From: Thermalbibacter longus
GTDB taxonomy: Bacteria > Chloroflexota > Chloroflexia > Thermomicrobiales > Thermomicrobiaceae
DNA length: 64,000 nucleotides
Reading direction: 5' to 3'
NCBI RefSeq assembly: GCF_023806485.1
Contig: NZ_JAMSLR010000009.1
Coordinates: 62,001 to 126,000 of the forward strand
Below, piece by piece: positions 1 through 8,930 of this stretch. The notes under the pieces are model-generated. The model did no database searches and was not told the DNA's origin. It worked only from the letters and a program-made list of their open reading frames with translations. Made by a program: the position numbers and the translations under genes. How positions within the stretch are numbered: position 1 is the stretch's first letter; every line of letters begins with the position of its first letter.

Positions 1-108
1 ACCGCCACGGGCGCGCGAGGCCTCGGGGCTGCAGGCTCCGAGCGCCAGGGCCAGGACGAGGAGCACAACCGACGCCACATGCCGGACAAAGCGACAGACC
101 CGTACCAC
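1..108 (-). CDS. Lipoprotein N-terminus (partial, runs off the left edge)
   Basis: The frame is open from a GTG at 108 to the window edge, giving 36 residues. The visible part is a bacterial lipoprotein signal peptide: basic start with three Arg, a hydrophobic run of Val and Leu, and a lipobox LGAC with the lipidated Cys at about residue 26, followed by a Ser/Pro/Arg-rich linker. A GGAGG lies 9 bases upstream of the GTG, inside the end of the preceding gene, and only one base separates the upstream TGA from this start. It is therefore the fourth gene of the formate dehydrogenase-like operon and probably acts on the outer face of the membrane beside that enzyme. The mature domain is outside the window, so its function is unknown. 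Confidence 0.7.
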   Translation of the reverse strand, partial: MVRVCRFVRHVASVVLLVLALALGACSPEASRARGG

Positions 109-109
109 G

Positions 110-997
110 TCAGGCTGCCTCCGACGACAGCAGCATCGCCATCCGCAGCAAGAAGCCACCGACGAGCACGAGCACCGCGGCGCTCGGCAGCGTCAACCGG
201 CCGAGGAGTCGCGGTCGCCAGGCGAGCGCGAGCGGGACGAGAGTCCCCAGGAGCACCGCCACAACAAGCAGGACGCCATAGACGTTCTGCAGGACGAGGC
301 GCCGGACGTCAGCGTCGAGCGTCGCGGCTAGGATGACGACCACGAGCAGGGTGAGGGCCAGCGAGCCGGCCATCAGATTGCGCAGCCACTGTGACACCGC
401 TGGGGAGCGGTCTCGGGTCAGGAGTAGCAGGAGCGCGCTGGCCATCGCGAAGCCAGAGGCGAGCAAGAGGATGCCGAGCCAGGGTGTATCTCCCCACAGC
501 GGCCGGTTCGTGGCTGAGAGCAAGACTCCCTTGTATCCGGCATAGAACACCCCGGCGATCCCGGCGAGAGCCGCCAGCACCGTTCCGAGAACGCCTCGTG
601 CCAGGAAGGCGAGCCCCGATGGAAGCGGGCCACGATCGGCGAGGCTCCCGACCAGTGTCAGGAACGAGAAGCCGCCCAACAGGAAGAGCGCCCACGCACC
701 GTCAGCCATCGGCGCCCACCACTTTTGGAAGGTGGGGCCGAGCGTCTTGGAGAAGAGCAGCATGTGCCAGAACCGTTCCGGCCGCTTGAGATCGAGCGTC
801 AAGAGCAGGCCGCTCAACGCGCTGCCGACCGTCGCAACGGCGAAGCCATAGCGCGCGATGAACCGGTCATCGCGGCTGCCGAACAACCAGAGCAGCGCCG
901 CGATCGCTGCTGCGGCGCCAGCGATGCCGGCGATGAAGAACTCCGAGACAGCCCACCAGCCCCAGTGGGGTGACTTGGTGAAGAAGGTATCCGGCAT
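110..997 (-). CDS. nrfD: NrfD/PsrC-family membrane subunit of the formate dehydrogenase-like complex
   Basis: This 295-residue, very hydrophobic protein has about eight or nine predicted membrane helices and starts with a short soluble stretch (MPDTFFTKSPHWGWW). It matches the NrfD/PsrC family of quinone-reactive, haem-free membrane subunits that pair with a four-cluster ferredoxin-like subunit and a molybdopterin oxidoreductase. In this operon it should pass electrons from formate oxidation to the quinone pool. ATG 997 has a good AGGGGGAAG ribosome site and lies 9 bases after the stop of the iron-sulfur gene. Family-level identification is firm; electron acceptor and direction are inferred from the neighbours. 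Confidence 0.85.
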   Translation of the reverse strand: MPDTFFTKSPHWGWWAVSEFFIAGIAGAAAAIAALLWLFGSRDDRFIARYGFAVATVGSALSGLLLTLDLKRPERFWHMLLFSKTLGPTFQKWWAPMADGAWALFLLGGFSFLTLVGSLADRGPLPSGLAFLARGVLGTVLAALAGIAGVFYAGYKGVLLSATNRPLWGDTPWLGILLLASGFAMASALLLLLTRDRSPAVSQWLRNLMAGSLALTLLVVVILAATLDADVRRLVLQNVYGVLLVVAVLLGTLVPLALAWRPRLLGRLTLPSAAVLVLVGGFLLRMAMLLSSEAA

Positions 998-1006
998 CGC
1001 TTCCCC

Positions 1007-1837
1007 CTATCCCTCGGTCTCCGGCGCTTGCTGCCGACGTTCCCGCTCCTCGGCGGCCAGCCGATCCATCCGCTGCTTGCGCAGTCCGGCCAGCCCGAGC
1101 AGTCCGAGGGCGACCGCACCGGCCGCCGAGAGGGCGCTGGCCGGGGCAGCCTTCTGGGATGGGAGCTGCGGGTTCGAAGGCAGCCCGTACACCTCGGGCT
1201 CGTCGAGCAGGAGATAGAAGGAGTTTAACCCGCCGAGGATCGACTCGTCGTGCCCGTACAACCGTGCCTGCGTCACGCCCTGGGCTTGCAACTGTTCCAG
1301 CCGTGCCTGTGCCCGCTGTCGCAGCTCGGAGATCGGCCCGAACTGGATCGACTGTGTCGGGCAGGCCTGGGCGCAGGCCGGTACCATGCCCGCTTGCATG
1401 CGGTCGTAGCAGAGCGTGCACTTCATCGCCGTGTTAGTCTCGGGGTTGATCTCGATGACCCCGAACGGGCAGGCCGCGATGCACGCCCGGCACCCGTTGC
1501 AGACGTCGGACTGGATCACGACAGTATCGAACTCCGTGCGGATGATCGCGCCGGTCGGGCAGACTTCGAGACAGGCTGCCTGGACGCAGTGCTTGCACAC
1601 GTCGCTCATCATCAGCCAGCGCCCGGTGCTGCGATCGGGGCTGAACTGTTCGATGAACTTCACGTGGCGCCACTGGATGCCGCTGAGCGCGACTGTGTTG
1701 TCGTAGCTCACGCCGCTGAGCGTGACCTTGCCGCCGTTGCGAGCTGGGAGCTGGTTCCAGGCTTTGCAGGCAACCTCGCAGGCTTTACAGCCGATGCAGA
1801 CGGACGTGTCGGTGAAGAAGCCCATCGGTTCTGGCAT
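1007..1837 (-). CDS. fdhB: 4Fe-4S ferredoxin-type subunit, formate dehydrogenase beta-like, C-terminally anchored
   Basis: This 276-residue electron-transfer subunit has four [4Fe-4S] cysteine groups. The first is C14-x2-C17-x2-C20-x3-C24 (CIGCKACEVACK), followed by CKHCVQAACLEVCP, CNGCRACIAACPFG and CTLCYDRMQAG with PACAQACP. The C-terminal 50 residues hold one hydrophobic segment and then a basic, charged tail, as in FdhB/HybA-like subunits with a membrane anchor. It should relay electrons from the catalytic subunit to the NrfD-type membrane protein. ATG 1837 follows the catalytic gene by about 65 bases. The family (FdnH/FdhB/DmsB type) is certain; the specific substrate of the complex comes from the catalytic subunit. 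Confidence 0.9.
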   Translation of the reverse strand: MPEPMGFFTDTSVCIGCKACEVACKAWNQLPARNGGKVTLSGVSYDNTVALSGIQWRHVKFIEQFSPDRSTGRWLMMSDVCKHCVQAACLEVCPTGAIIRTEFDTVVIQSDVCNGCRACIAACPFGVIEINPETNTAMKCTLCYDRMQAGMVPACAQACPTQSIQFGPISELRQRAQARLEQLQAQGVTQARLYGHDESILGGLNSFYLLLDEPEVYGLPSNPQLPSQKAAPASALSAAGAVALGLLGLAGLRKQRMDRLAAEERERRQQAPETEG

Positions 1838-1902
1838 GGCATGGCTCCTTCAGCTTCTCCCGCGCGCGGCGAGATGCCTCGCGCGGGCGCCTACCTCGCT
1901 CC

Positions 1903-4900
1903 TCACTGCAGCTTCTCGACGTTGCAGCACAGGGCCTTGCTCTCGTGGATCGAGACGTTCGGGTCGCCCACCATCGCCGTCAGGTCGTTGACGATGTCGC
2001 CGGTGACGATGCCCATGTAGCCCCAGTGCCAGGGCATGCCGACCTGGTGGACGACTTTGCCGTCGATCATCAGCGGACGCAGCCGCGGCGTGACGAGCGC
2101 CTTGGCGACGATCGACCGGCGCTTGGTCGTGATCTTCACGAGGTCGAGGTTCTTGATGCCCTTCTCCTCGGCCAACTCCGGGCTCATCTCGATGAAGAGC
2201 TCGGGTTGCAGCTCGGCGAGCCACGGGAGCCAGCGGGTCATCGCTCCGGCTAGGTGATGCTCGGTCAGCCGGTAGGTGGTGAGCACGATCGGGAAGTTGG
2301 GATCGCCTACCTGGGCGAGCTGGTTCTCCTCGTGCTGCCAGTGCTTGGCCACCGGGTTGTGCTGCTGCTTCGGGTAGAGCAGGTTGACGACGGGCGACTC
2401 CATCGGCTCGTAGTGCGTCGGCAGCGGCCCATCGGCGAGCCCGGTGGGCACGAAGAGCCAGCCCTTGCCGTCGGGCATCATGATGAAGGGGCTCTTGCCG
2501 TCGTGGGCGTCCAGCCCGGTCGCGCCTGGCTTAGCCGGAGTATCGGGGGCCTTGGTGGCCGCGAAGTCGGGCACGTCGTATCCGACCCACTTCTTCTGCC
2601 CGGCGTCCCACCAGATGTACTTCTTGCGCTCCGACCACGGGTTGCCGTCCGGATCGGCCGAGGCGCGGTTGTAGAGCACGCGGCGGTTGGCCGGCCAGGC
2701 GTAACCCCAGCCCAGGTTGGTACCCGGCTTGTTGTCCGGATCCGGCTCGCGGTTGCGGGCCAGCAGCTTGCCCTCCTCCGGGAAGACGCCGCAGTAGATC
2801 CAGGAGGCGCAGGTGGTCGAGCCGTCGTCCTTGAGGTCGCCGAAGCTCTTGAGCAGCTCCTTCGTGCCGGTCTGGTAGCCGTTGATCTCGCGGATGATCT
2901 TGAAGACGTCCGGCTCGCCCTCGATCCGCGTGTTGGTCGGATAAGTGCCGGGGTCGTAATCGAAGTCCCAGAAAAGGTTCTTGATCCCTTCGTCTCTGGG
3001 CAACGTGCTGTCGGCGTAGAGCTTCTTGAGCCGCAGCGCGAGCTGGTGCGTGAACCAGGCGTCCGAGCGGCAGTCCCCGGGTGGGTCGGCGGCTTTCTCA
3101 TGGAACTGGATGAGCCGCTGCGTGTTGGTGAAGGTGCCTTCCGTCTCGGCGACCTGAGCCGAGGGGAAGAGGAAGACCTCGGTCTTGATGTCCTCCGGCT
3201 TGATCTGGCCGCTCTTCACCTCCGGCGAGGCGTACCAGAAGGAGGCTGTCTCGGTCTCGAAGTTGTCCTTGACCACCAGCCAGTCGAGCTGCATCAGCGC
3301 GCGTCGCTGCAGCGCGCCGTTGATCGAGGTGGCCGGGTTCTGGCCGAAGATGAGCGCGCCCTTCACCTCTCCCTTCGCCATAGCGATCATCGTCGCCATG
3401 TGCGAGTAATCGCCGGAGATCTTCGGGTGCCAGTCGTAGCCGAAGTCGTTCTCCGGGGTAGCCGCGTCTCCGTACATCGACTTGAGGTAGCTCACGATGA
3501 ACTTGGGGAAGTTGGCCCAATAGCCGGTTGGCCGCGTCTCGGTCAGGATGTAGTCGGCCAGCGTGTCGTGCGCCTTGCGGGCGTCCGGGTGGTTCATGTA
3601 GCCGTGGATCGAGTGGTACAGCGTCGGCACGTCGGTCGAGCCCTGGATAGTGGCATGGCCGCGCAGCGCGAGGATGCCGCCGCCCGGACGGCCCATGTTG
3701 CCCAGGAGGAGCTGGAGGAGGGCGGTCGTGCCGATCGTCTGGACGCCGTGGGTGTGCTGGGTCCATCCCATAGCGTAGACGAAGGTCGTCGTGCGCTCCC
3801 GCCCGGAGTTGGCGGTGACTGTCTCCGCCACTTTCAGGAAGACGTCCTTCGGGCAGCCGGTGATGCGCTCGACCATCTCCGGCGTGTAGCGGGAGAAGTG
3901 CCGACGCACGATCTGGAACACGCTGCGCGGGTGCTGGAGCGTAGGATCTTTCTCGGCGGCCGGCGGCACCATCCGCTGGATCATCTCGGCGAAGGTCGCC
4001 GCCTTCTTCGCCTCTTCGCGCGCCTTGGCCGGATCCCACGGCTCGACGCGCTTGTACTGCCAGGTGGCGTTGTCGTAGATGTACTTCTGCTCGCTCCCCT
4101 GCGGCGCTTCTTTCAGGCCGGAGAAGACGCCCTCCAAGTCCTCGGTGTCCTGGAAGTTGTCGTTGATGATGGTCGCAGCGTTCGTGTAGTTGACGACATA
4201 GTCCTTGAAGTACTTCTCGTTCTCGATCGCGTAGCTGATCAGCCCGCCCAGGAAGGCGATGTCGGTGCCCGAGCGGATCGGCACGTAGAGATCGGCCATC
4301 GCCGAGGTGCGCGTGAAGCGCGGGTCGACATGGATGAGCGTCGCGCCGTTGAGCTTGGCCTGAGCCACCCAGCGGAAGGCGACCGGGTGGTTCTCGGCCA
4401 TGTTCGACCCCATGATGACGATGCAGTCGGCGTTGACGAGGTCACCGGGGAAGGTGGTGGAGCCGCCGCGCCCGAGCCGTGCCCCCAGACCGGGGACGGT
4501 CGAGCTGTGTCATATCCGTGCCTGGTTCTCGATGCGGACTATCCCCAGTCCGCGCATCAGCTTCTGCTGGATGTGGTTCCACTCGTTGTCGATCGTCGCT
4601 CCGCCGAGGGAGAAGATGGCGGTCGTGTGCATGACCCGCTTGCCGTTGGGTAGGGTCTCGACGAAGGTCTCGTCGCGCGTCTTCTTGACCAGCTCCGCCA
4701 CCCGGTCCATGGCCCAGTCGAGATCGACGACCTCCCACTGCGTGGCATTGGGTGGCCGGTGAAGGACCTTGGTGAGCCGGTTCGGGTTCACGTGGAGCTG
4801 ATACGTCGCTGCGCCCTTGGGGCAGAGGTTACCCATGTTGATCGGGCTCTTCGGGTTTCCCTCGATGTTGACGATCTGCCCGTCGACCACGTGAACCAGC

Positions 4901-5088
4901 GTGCCGCAGCCGACCGCGCAGTACGGGCAGACGCTGGGGAATACCTGAGCGTTCTGGATCCGCAACTGCTGGGCGCGTACCTGTTTGGGGCGAACGTCGA
5001 TACCGAGACCCAGCAGTCCCCCGACTGCCGTCCCGGCCGCTGCCCCGCTCACCTTGAGGAAGCGCCGGCGCGAGAGTACGACAGCCAT
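1903..5088 (-). CDS. fdhA: Formate dehydrogenase alpha subunit, selenocysteine-containing (in-frame UGA at 4510-4512), Tat-exported
   Basis: One gene of 1061 residues is read through an in-frame TGA. ATG 5088 has an AGGAGGAGG site just upstream. Residues 6-12 (SRRRFLK) plus a hydrophobic stretch form a twin-arginine signal. A [4Fe-4S] motif follows (CPYCAVGCG ... NLCPKGA), then the molybdopterin oxidoreductase domains. After ENQARI the frame meets TGA at residue 193 and continues as HSSTVPGLGARLGRGGSTTF and on through NADCIVIMGSNMAENHP. This is the Mo/W-ligand position that is Sec or Cys in FdhA/FdnG/FdhF proteins. A hairpin with a GGUCU loop starts just after the UGA. The protein oxidises formate (or reduces CO2) outside the membrane together with the next two genes. 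Expression requires the SelABC machinery, which is not in the window. Read naively, the gene would be split into two ORFs ending at 4510 and starting at 4413. Confidence 0.93.
4470..4512 (-). promoter_or_regulatory. Bacterial SECIS element overlapping the Sec UGA of fdhA
   Basis: Directly 3' of the UGA (4512-4510) the RNA can fold as GCUCGA-CCGU-CCCC, loop GGUCU, GGGG-(GC)-ACGG-(C)-UCGGGC, about 14 base pairs with two small bulges (4505 to 4470). The loop GGUCU begins 18 bases after the UGA. From memory of the well-studied Escherichia coli fdhF element, both the loop sequence and this spacing are the same. The hairpin would recruit SelB so that Sec-tRNA is inserted at residue 193. Confidence 0.85.
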
Positions 5089-5172
5089 CAGCCTCCTCCT
5101 TCTACTCCCCGGCGCGCAACCTGCCGCGCCGGGCAAAGCATTAGGGTGATGGAAAGCACGTTTCTAACCGAG

Positions 5173-5202
5173 AGAATAGTCATCGATAACCGATGTTGTC
5201 AA
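5173..5202 (-). promoter_or_regulatory. Sigma-70 type promoter for the fdh operon
   Basis: On the minus strand TTGACA (5202-5197) and TATTCT (5178-5173) are separated by 18 bases, about 85 bases upstream of fdhA. Inside the spacer lies the short inverted repeat CATCG-ATAAC-CGATG (5181-5195), a possible operator. The rest of the interval 5203-5402 shows no further gene. Confidence 0.6.
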
Positions 5203-5402
5203 GAGGGGGGCAACCGAAAGGTCGAGCAATCCGTTCCGACCCTGCCAGCTGCTGGCGCGCTTCCCGCTTCGAGGCGCGTACCGTCTTCCCGGTTTATGGT
5301 TCCCTGGTACGGGGACATCACTCCCGGCCCTCGCCCGCGCGTTGCCAGCGAGGGGTAGGGCGAGGAGAACAGGGTTCCCTCTCTACCGGACAGGAGGTGA
5401 TC

Positions 5403-5825
5403 GTGTCGCCGAATCCCCGTCGCTCGCTCGCTGTCGTGCCGCTGCTCCTGCTGGTCTTTGCCTGCAGCCGTGGCCCGGCGCCGACGCCAACGCCGACTCT
5501 CACCCCGAGCGACCAGGTCAAGATCGCTGTCCGCTCCTACCTTGCGGCGATCTACGCCGGCGAGGCCGAAAAAGCCTGGGACATGCACACCCGGGAGACC
5601 AATCAGGGCGAATCGTTCGATCAGTTCGCCGAGGCGGTGGACGTCGCCGCCAGTGTGGGGGACCAGATCGAGATTGTCCAGATCGACGAGCCGGAGATCA
5701 ACGGCGAGGAGGCTCGCTGCACCGTCGTGCAGCGGCTGGGCCCGCGCATCTCCGTCTACACCTTCACCCTCCGTTACGAGGACGGCGAGTGGCGCATCCA
5801 TAACCCGGCGCAGTTCAACCCCTGA
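5403..5825 (+). CDS. Small lipoprotein of unknown function
   Basis: This 140-residue protein starts at GTG 5403 behind a near-perfect AGGAGGTGA. Residues 1-20 are basic then hydrophobic and end in a lipobox-like LVFAC, so it is probably lipidated and exported. A low-complexity Pro/Thr linker (PTPTPTLTP) follows. The folded part (about residues 40-140) has a helix then beta pattern ending WRIHNPAQFNP, which resembles small NTF2-like/DUF4878-type domains; that comparison is weak. It precedes the NUDIX gene by 60 bases and may be cotranscribed. No function is claimed. Confidence 0.7.
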   Translation: MSPNPRRSLAVVPLLLLVFACSRGPAPTPTPTLTPSDQVKIAVRSYLAAIYAGEAEKAWDMHTRETNQGESFDQFAEAVDVAASVGDQIEIVQIDEPEINGEEARCTVVQRLGPRISVYTFTLRYEDGEWRIHNPAQFNP

Positions 5826-5885
5826 GCCCCGGGTGTGCGACACTTCGGCGGGAGCGTCCGCGAGGCGCGGGAGGAGCGAGGCGAT

Positions 5886-6380
5886 ATGGAAGAGCGGGAG
5901 CGAGCGCTGCACGTCGTCGCGGTCGGCGGCGTGGTGGTGCGCGGCGATGCCGTGCTGCTGGTGCGCATGGCTTATGGCCCGGCGCGTGGCCAGTACCTGT
6001 TCCCCGGCGGGCTGGTGGAGCCGGGGGAGACGCTCGACCAGGCGGTCGCGCGCGAGGTCCTCGAGGAGACCAGTGTGGCTGCCGAGCCGATAGGGGTGAT
6101 CGGCCTCCGGACACGCTACGACGGGCCGCGCTCGGATACCTACGTCATGTTCCTCCTGGAGCACCGCTCGGGCGAGCCGCACCCGGACGGCCAGGAGAGC
6201 GACGACGCCCGCTACTTCGGCCTGCCCGAGCTGGAGGCCGCTGGCGATGCGGTCACCGGGCTCTCGCGCTACGTCTCGCTTCGGGTACTGCGCGGGGAGT
6301 ACTGCCTCCAGCGCTTCGCCGCCGACTTCGACTACCGCGCCGCCGGGCGCGACCCGGAGCGCTGGCGGATATTCTGCTGA
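5886..6380 (+). CDS. NUDIX hydrolase
   Basis: This 164-residue protein is taken from ATG 5886, which sits behind GGAGGAGCGAGG; a GTG at 5835 would add 17 residues without a good ribosome site. The Nudix box reads G-LVEPG-E-TLDQAVA-RE-VL-EE-TSV, matching Gx5Ex7REUxEExGU except that Ser replaces the last Gly. The fold hydrolyses nucleoside diphosphates linked to another moiety, with Mg2+ bound by the RE..EE residues. The sequence does not identify the substrate. It lies tail-to-tail with the ThDP enzyme gene. Confidence 0.88.
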   Translation: MEERERALHVVAVGGVVVRGDAVLLVRMAYGPARGQYLFPGGLVEPGETLDQAVAREVLEETSVAAEPIGVIGLRTRYDGPRSDTYVMFLLEHRSGEPHPDGQESDDARYFGLPELEAAGDAVTGLSRYVSLRVLRGEYCLQRFAADFDYRAAGRDPERWRIFC

Positions 6381-6429
6381 TGGTCGGCTAGGCGAGCGGT
6401 CCCTGGACGACGAGTGCCGGCGGCCGCGC

Positions 6430-8034
6430 TCAGACGATGTCACGGTACGCGTCCGGGTGGAGCGGCACCTCGATCACGAACGGAACATCGGCGCGCAGCG
6501 CCTGTTGGGCCGCCTCGGCGATCTCTTCCGGCGTACCTGCGCGGACGGCGTCCGCGCCACAGGCGCGCGCGGTGGCGACGCAGTCGATCGGCCCGAAGTC
6601 GACTCCGTGCCGGGGCAGCCCGCGCGACTCCTGCGCCAGCCGGATCAGCGAGTACGACTGGTCGGCGATCACCACGACGATGATAGGCACGCCGATGCGG
6701 CAGGCCGTCTCCAGTTCGTGGCTGTTCATCGAGAAGCCGCCATCGCCCAGCGCGGCCAGCACCGGCACGCCCGGCCGGGCCAGCTTAGCGCCGATGGCGG
6801 CCGGCAGCCCGTAGCCCATCCCGGAGAGCCCGTTGGACATCCAGAACGTCTCCGGGTAGCGGCTGGGCCAGAACTGGCCGAACAGGTACTTGTGCGAGCC
6901 GACGTCGGTGGTGACGATGGTCTCGGCCGGCAGGACGCTCGCCAGCGCCTGCACGATCTCGACCGGCTTGAGTCCCCGCCTGGGCGCCCGCGACTCCCCG
7001 CGGGCGATCGCCAGCCGCTCGGCGCGGATGGGCGCGAAGGGGTCACCCCAGGCGCGCGGGGGATCCTGCCGGCTCAGATGCTCCAGGAGCTGGCCGTGGT
7101 CGGCCAGCAGCAGGTCGTGGCGGGGTAACTCGCCGGCCGCGTTGGCCGATTCGAGCGCCCAGAGCACCGGCAGACGCGCGTGCCAGGTCTTGTCCACCTC
7201 GACCGGGTCGAAGCCGAACCCGACGAGCAGGTCGGCCTGCTCCAGCGCCTGGAGCATCAGGTCGTCGATCGCCATTCCCCCGATAACTCCGACGAAGTTC
7301 GGCGCCGTCTCGTCGACCAGGCCCTTGACCTTGGGGGTGACCGCGACCGGAAGCTTCCAGCTCTCGAGCCAGCGACGCAGCGCCGGGGCGTTCGCTGGCC
7401 GGACGCCGAGCCCGAGCAGGACCAGCGGGCGCTCCGCCTGAGCAAGGCGCTGGGTGAGCTCCGCCGCGGCGGAGACCGGATCGCCGACCGGCGCCGGCTC
7501 CGGTGGCTGCCAGGGGATCACCGGCTCGGCGGCGGGCAGCCGGGCGTCCTCCGCCGACAGCGTGAGGTAGCTGGGGCCGAGCGGCTGCGCCAAGGTGGCG
7601 GCGACGGCCCGCCTGACCGCGCTGCGGGCGTTGAGCGGGGTCATGCGCTCGACGTGCTTGGTGACCGGGCGATAGATGTCGTGGAGCGGCAGCCGCTGGT
7701 GGGTATGGCTGGGAGGCCAGCTCGCCGGGATATCGGCGGAGATCGCGAGCAGCGGCTCGCGGTCGAGCCAGGCGTTGGCGAGGGGCAGCATCAGGTTGGC
7801 GGCGCCGGGGCCGAGCGTGGTGAGCGCCACGCCCGCCGTACCTTTGAGCTTGCCGTAGACCCCGGCCATGATCCCGGCGTCGGCCTCGTGGCGGCAGAGG
7901 ACGTAGTCGATGCCGCGCTGGCGGAGAGCCTCCATCAGCACCAGTACTTCCCCGCCCGGCAGCCCGAAGACGCGGTCGACCCCGGCTGACGCGAGCTCTT
8001 GGGCAACAGCTTCAGCAATAGTCTGCTCTGCCAT
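6430..8034 (-). CDS. Thiamine diphosphate-dependent enzyme, acetolactate synthase/benzoylformate decarboxylase family
   Basis: This 534-residue protein has the three-domain layout of the family: an N-terminal pyrimidine-binding domain with the catalytic Glu in CRHEADAG, a central Rossmann-like domain (about 190-330), and a C-terminal PP domain with GDGGFSMNSHELE. The metal-binding Asn-Asn motif that normally follows about 25 residues later reads A-D-Q-S-Y here, so Asp replaces the second Asn. ATG 8034 is preferred to an upstream GTG at 8070 because the homologous part begins MAEQTIAEA. It decarboxylates or carboligates a 2-oxo acid; no regulatory subunit (IlvN) is adjacent, so a biosynthetic acetolactate synthase role is unlikely. 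It follows the racemase-like gene by 26 bases, but its base composition is that of the host and not of the island upstream. Confidence 0.82.
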   Translation of the reverse strand: MAEQTIAEAVAQELASAGVDRVFGLPGGEVLVLMEALRQRGIDYVLCRHEADAGIMAGVYGKLKGTAGVALTTLGPGAANLMLPLANAWLDREPLLAISADIPASWPPSHTHQRLPLHDIYRPVTKHVERMTPLNARSAVRRAVAATLAQPLGPSYLTLSAEDARLPAAEPVIPWQPPEPAPVGDPVSAAAELTQRLAQAERPLVLLGLGVRPANAPALRRWLESWKLPVAVTPKVKGLVDETAPNFVGVIGGMAIDDLMLQALEQADLLVGFGFDPVEVDKTWHARLPVLWALESANAAGELPRHDLLLADHGQLLEHLSRQDPPRAWGDPFAPIRAERLAIARGESRAPRRGLKPVEIVQALASVLPAETIVTTDVGSHKYLFGQFWPSRYPETFWMSNGLSGMGYGLPAAIGAKLARPGVPVLAALGDGGFSMNSHELETACRIGVPIIVVVIADQSYSLIRLAQESRGLPRHGVDFGPIDCVATARACGADAVRAGTPEEIAEAAQQALRADVPFVIEVPLHPDAYRDIV

Positions 8035-8060
8035 GCTCACCCCTATCGTGACGGTTCTCC

Positions 8061-8831
8061 CTAGCGCCAATTCGAGTCATGGAATGACCCGAGATCATGG
8101 GATGCGACAGCCCAGCGTATCATCGTGGTTACATCGAAGACAGGAAGCCCGGTCAGCGCGCGAATTCGGTGCGCGTAAGGGGGCATGTTTGTACATTCGA
8201 GCACGATCGCCCCAACACACGGGTCACGCTCGAGCAAGAGCCGCGCGGCGTCCTCGTGTTCCCGCGTGGCTCTCTCAACATCGAGCTCTTCCAGGTTGTC
8301 GAGCAGCACCGACGTGAAGTGACCGCCGGCTTCTTCGAGACCGACCACGGTGATCGGAGTGTCCTGTGGTACGCGCGCGGCGGCCAGATGCTGAGGCGTC
8401 AGCGATCGGCGCTCGACGGTAAGCACGCCGATGCTTCGCCCTCGGGGCAGTAACGTGGCGACGAGCGGGATCTGCAAGAGGCTGGACGTGAGCACGGGGA
8501 CGCCAACACTTTCCTGAAGCTGTTCCTGGTACAGGATAAGGAATCCGCAGCCTGTGGTAATCAGCTCCACCCCTTGTCCTTCAAGATCGCGCGCTGCGTC
8601 GATGAATTTCTGGACCAGGTCGGTCTCGCTGAGATGGCGGACCACCAGGTCAGGGGTGGCGCCTGACACGACACGATAGGCGACCGGAAAGGGCCAAGTG
8701 CTCGCGTTCCCGATGTCCCCAGGGATGCGTGGGAAGCGAGTATCCAGCATCAGGATGCCTACTGGAATTCCATAGGTCTTCTTCCCGCCGCGCGCGACTC
8801 GTCCAGATTCTCGCGACTCGGTAGCGATCAT
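8061..8831 (-). CDS. Aspartate/glutamate/hydantoin racemase-like protein
   Basis: This 256-residue protein carries two cysteine motifs, TTGCGF in the first half and VLECTNMPPY in the second. They fit the paired catalytic Cys of the cofactor-independent Asp/Glu/hydantoin racemase and arylmalonate decarboxylase superfamily. It begins MIATESRESGRVARGG and then GIPVGILMLDTRFPR. The substrate cannot be read from the sequence. As last gene of the low-GC operon, beside an amidohydrolase and an M20 peptidase, it may interconvert D- and L-forms of the amino acid released by those enzymes. ATG 8831 lacks a strong ribosome site (GAGGCCATC), so the start is only fairly sure. Confidence 0.78.
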   Translation of the reverse strand: MIATESRESGRVARGGKKTYGIPVGILMLDTRFPRIPGDIGNASTWPFPVAYRVVSGATPDLVVRHLSETDLVQKFIDAARDLEGQGVELITTGCGFLILYQEQLQESVGVPVLTSSLLQIPLVATLLPRGRSIGVLTVERRSLTPQHLAAARVPQDTPITVVGLEEAGGHFTSVLLDNLEELDVERATREHEDAARLLLERDPCVGAIVLECTNMPPYAHRIRALTGLPVFDVTTMIRWAVASHDLGSFHDSNWR

Positions 8832-8930
8832 GATGGCCTCCCGAGGCTTCGCGCTGACTCGGTCGGTTCACTCGAGGAAACTGATGCAGCTCCCAGCGAT
8901 CCCAACCAGCAGCGAGCGCCAGCTACGCGT

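Noticed and set aside
4413-4512. Stop codon splitting the formate dehydrogenase gene, read as a pseudogene
   Set aside because: The TGA is at the Sec position, the frame continues with family sequence on both sides and a SECIS hairpin follows.
2254-4653. Long plus-strand open frame of about 800 codons
   Set aside because: It lies opposite fdhA in register with its codons. It is a GC-driven shadow rich in Arg, Val, Leu and Asp without domains.
5199-6443. Minus-strand frame of about 414 codons
   Set aside because: Shadow of the lipoprotein and NUDIX genes; it also crosses the fdh promoter region.
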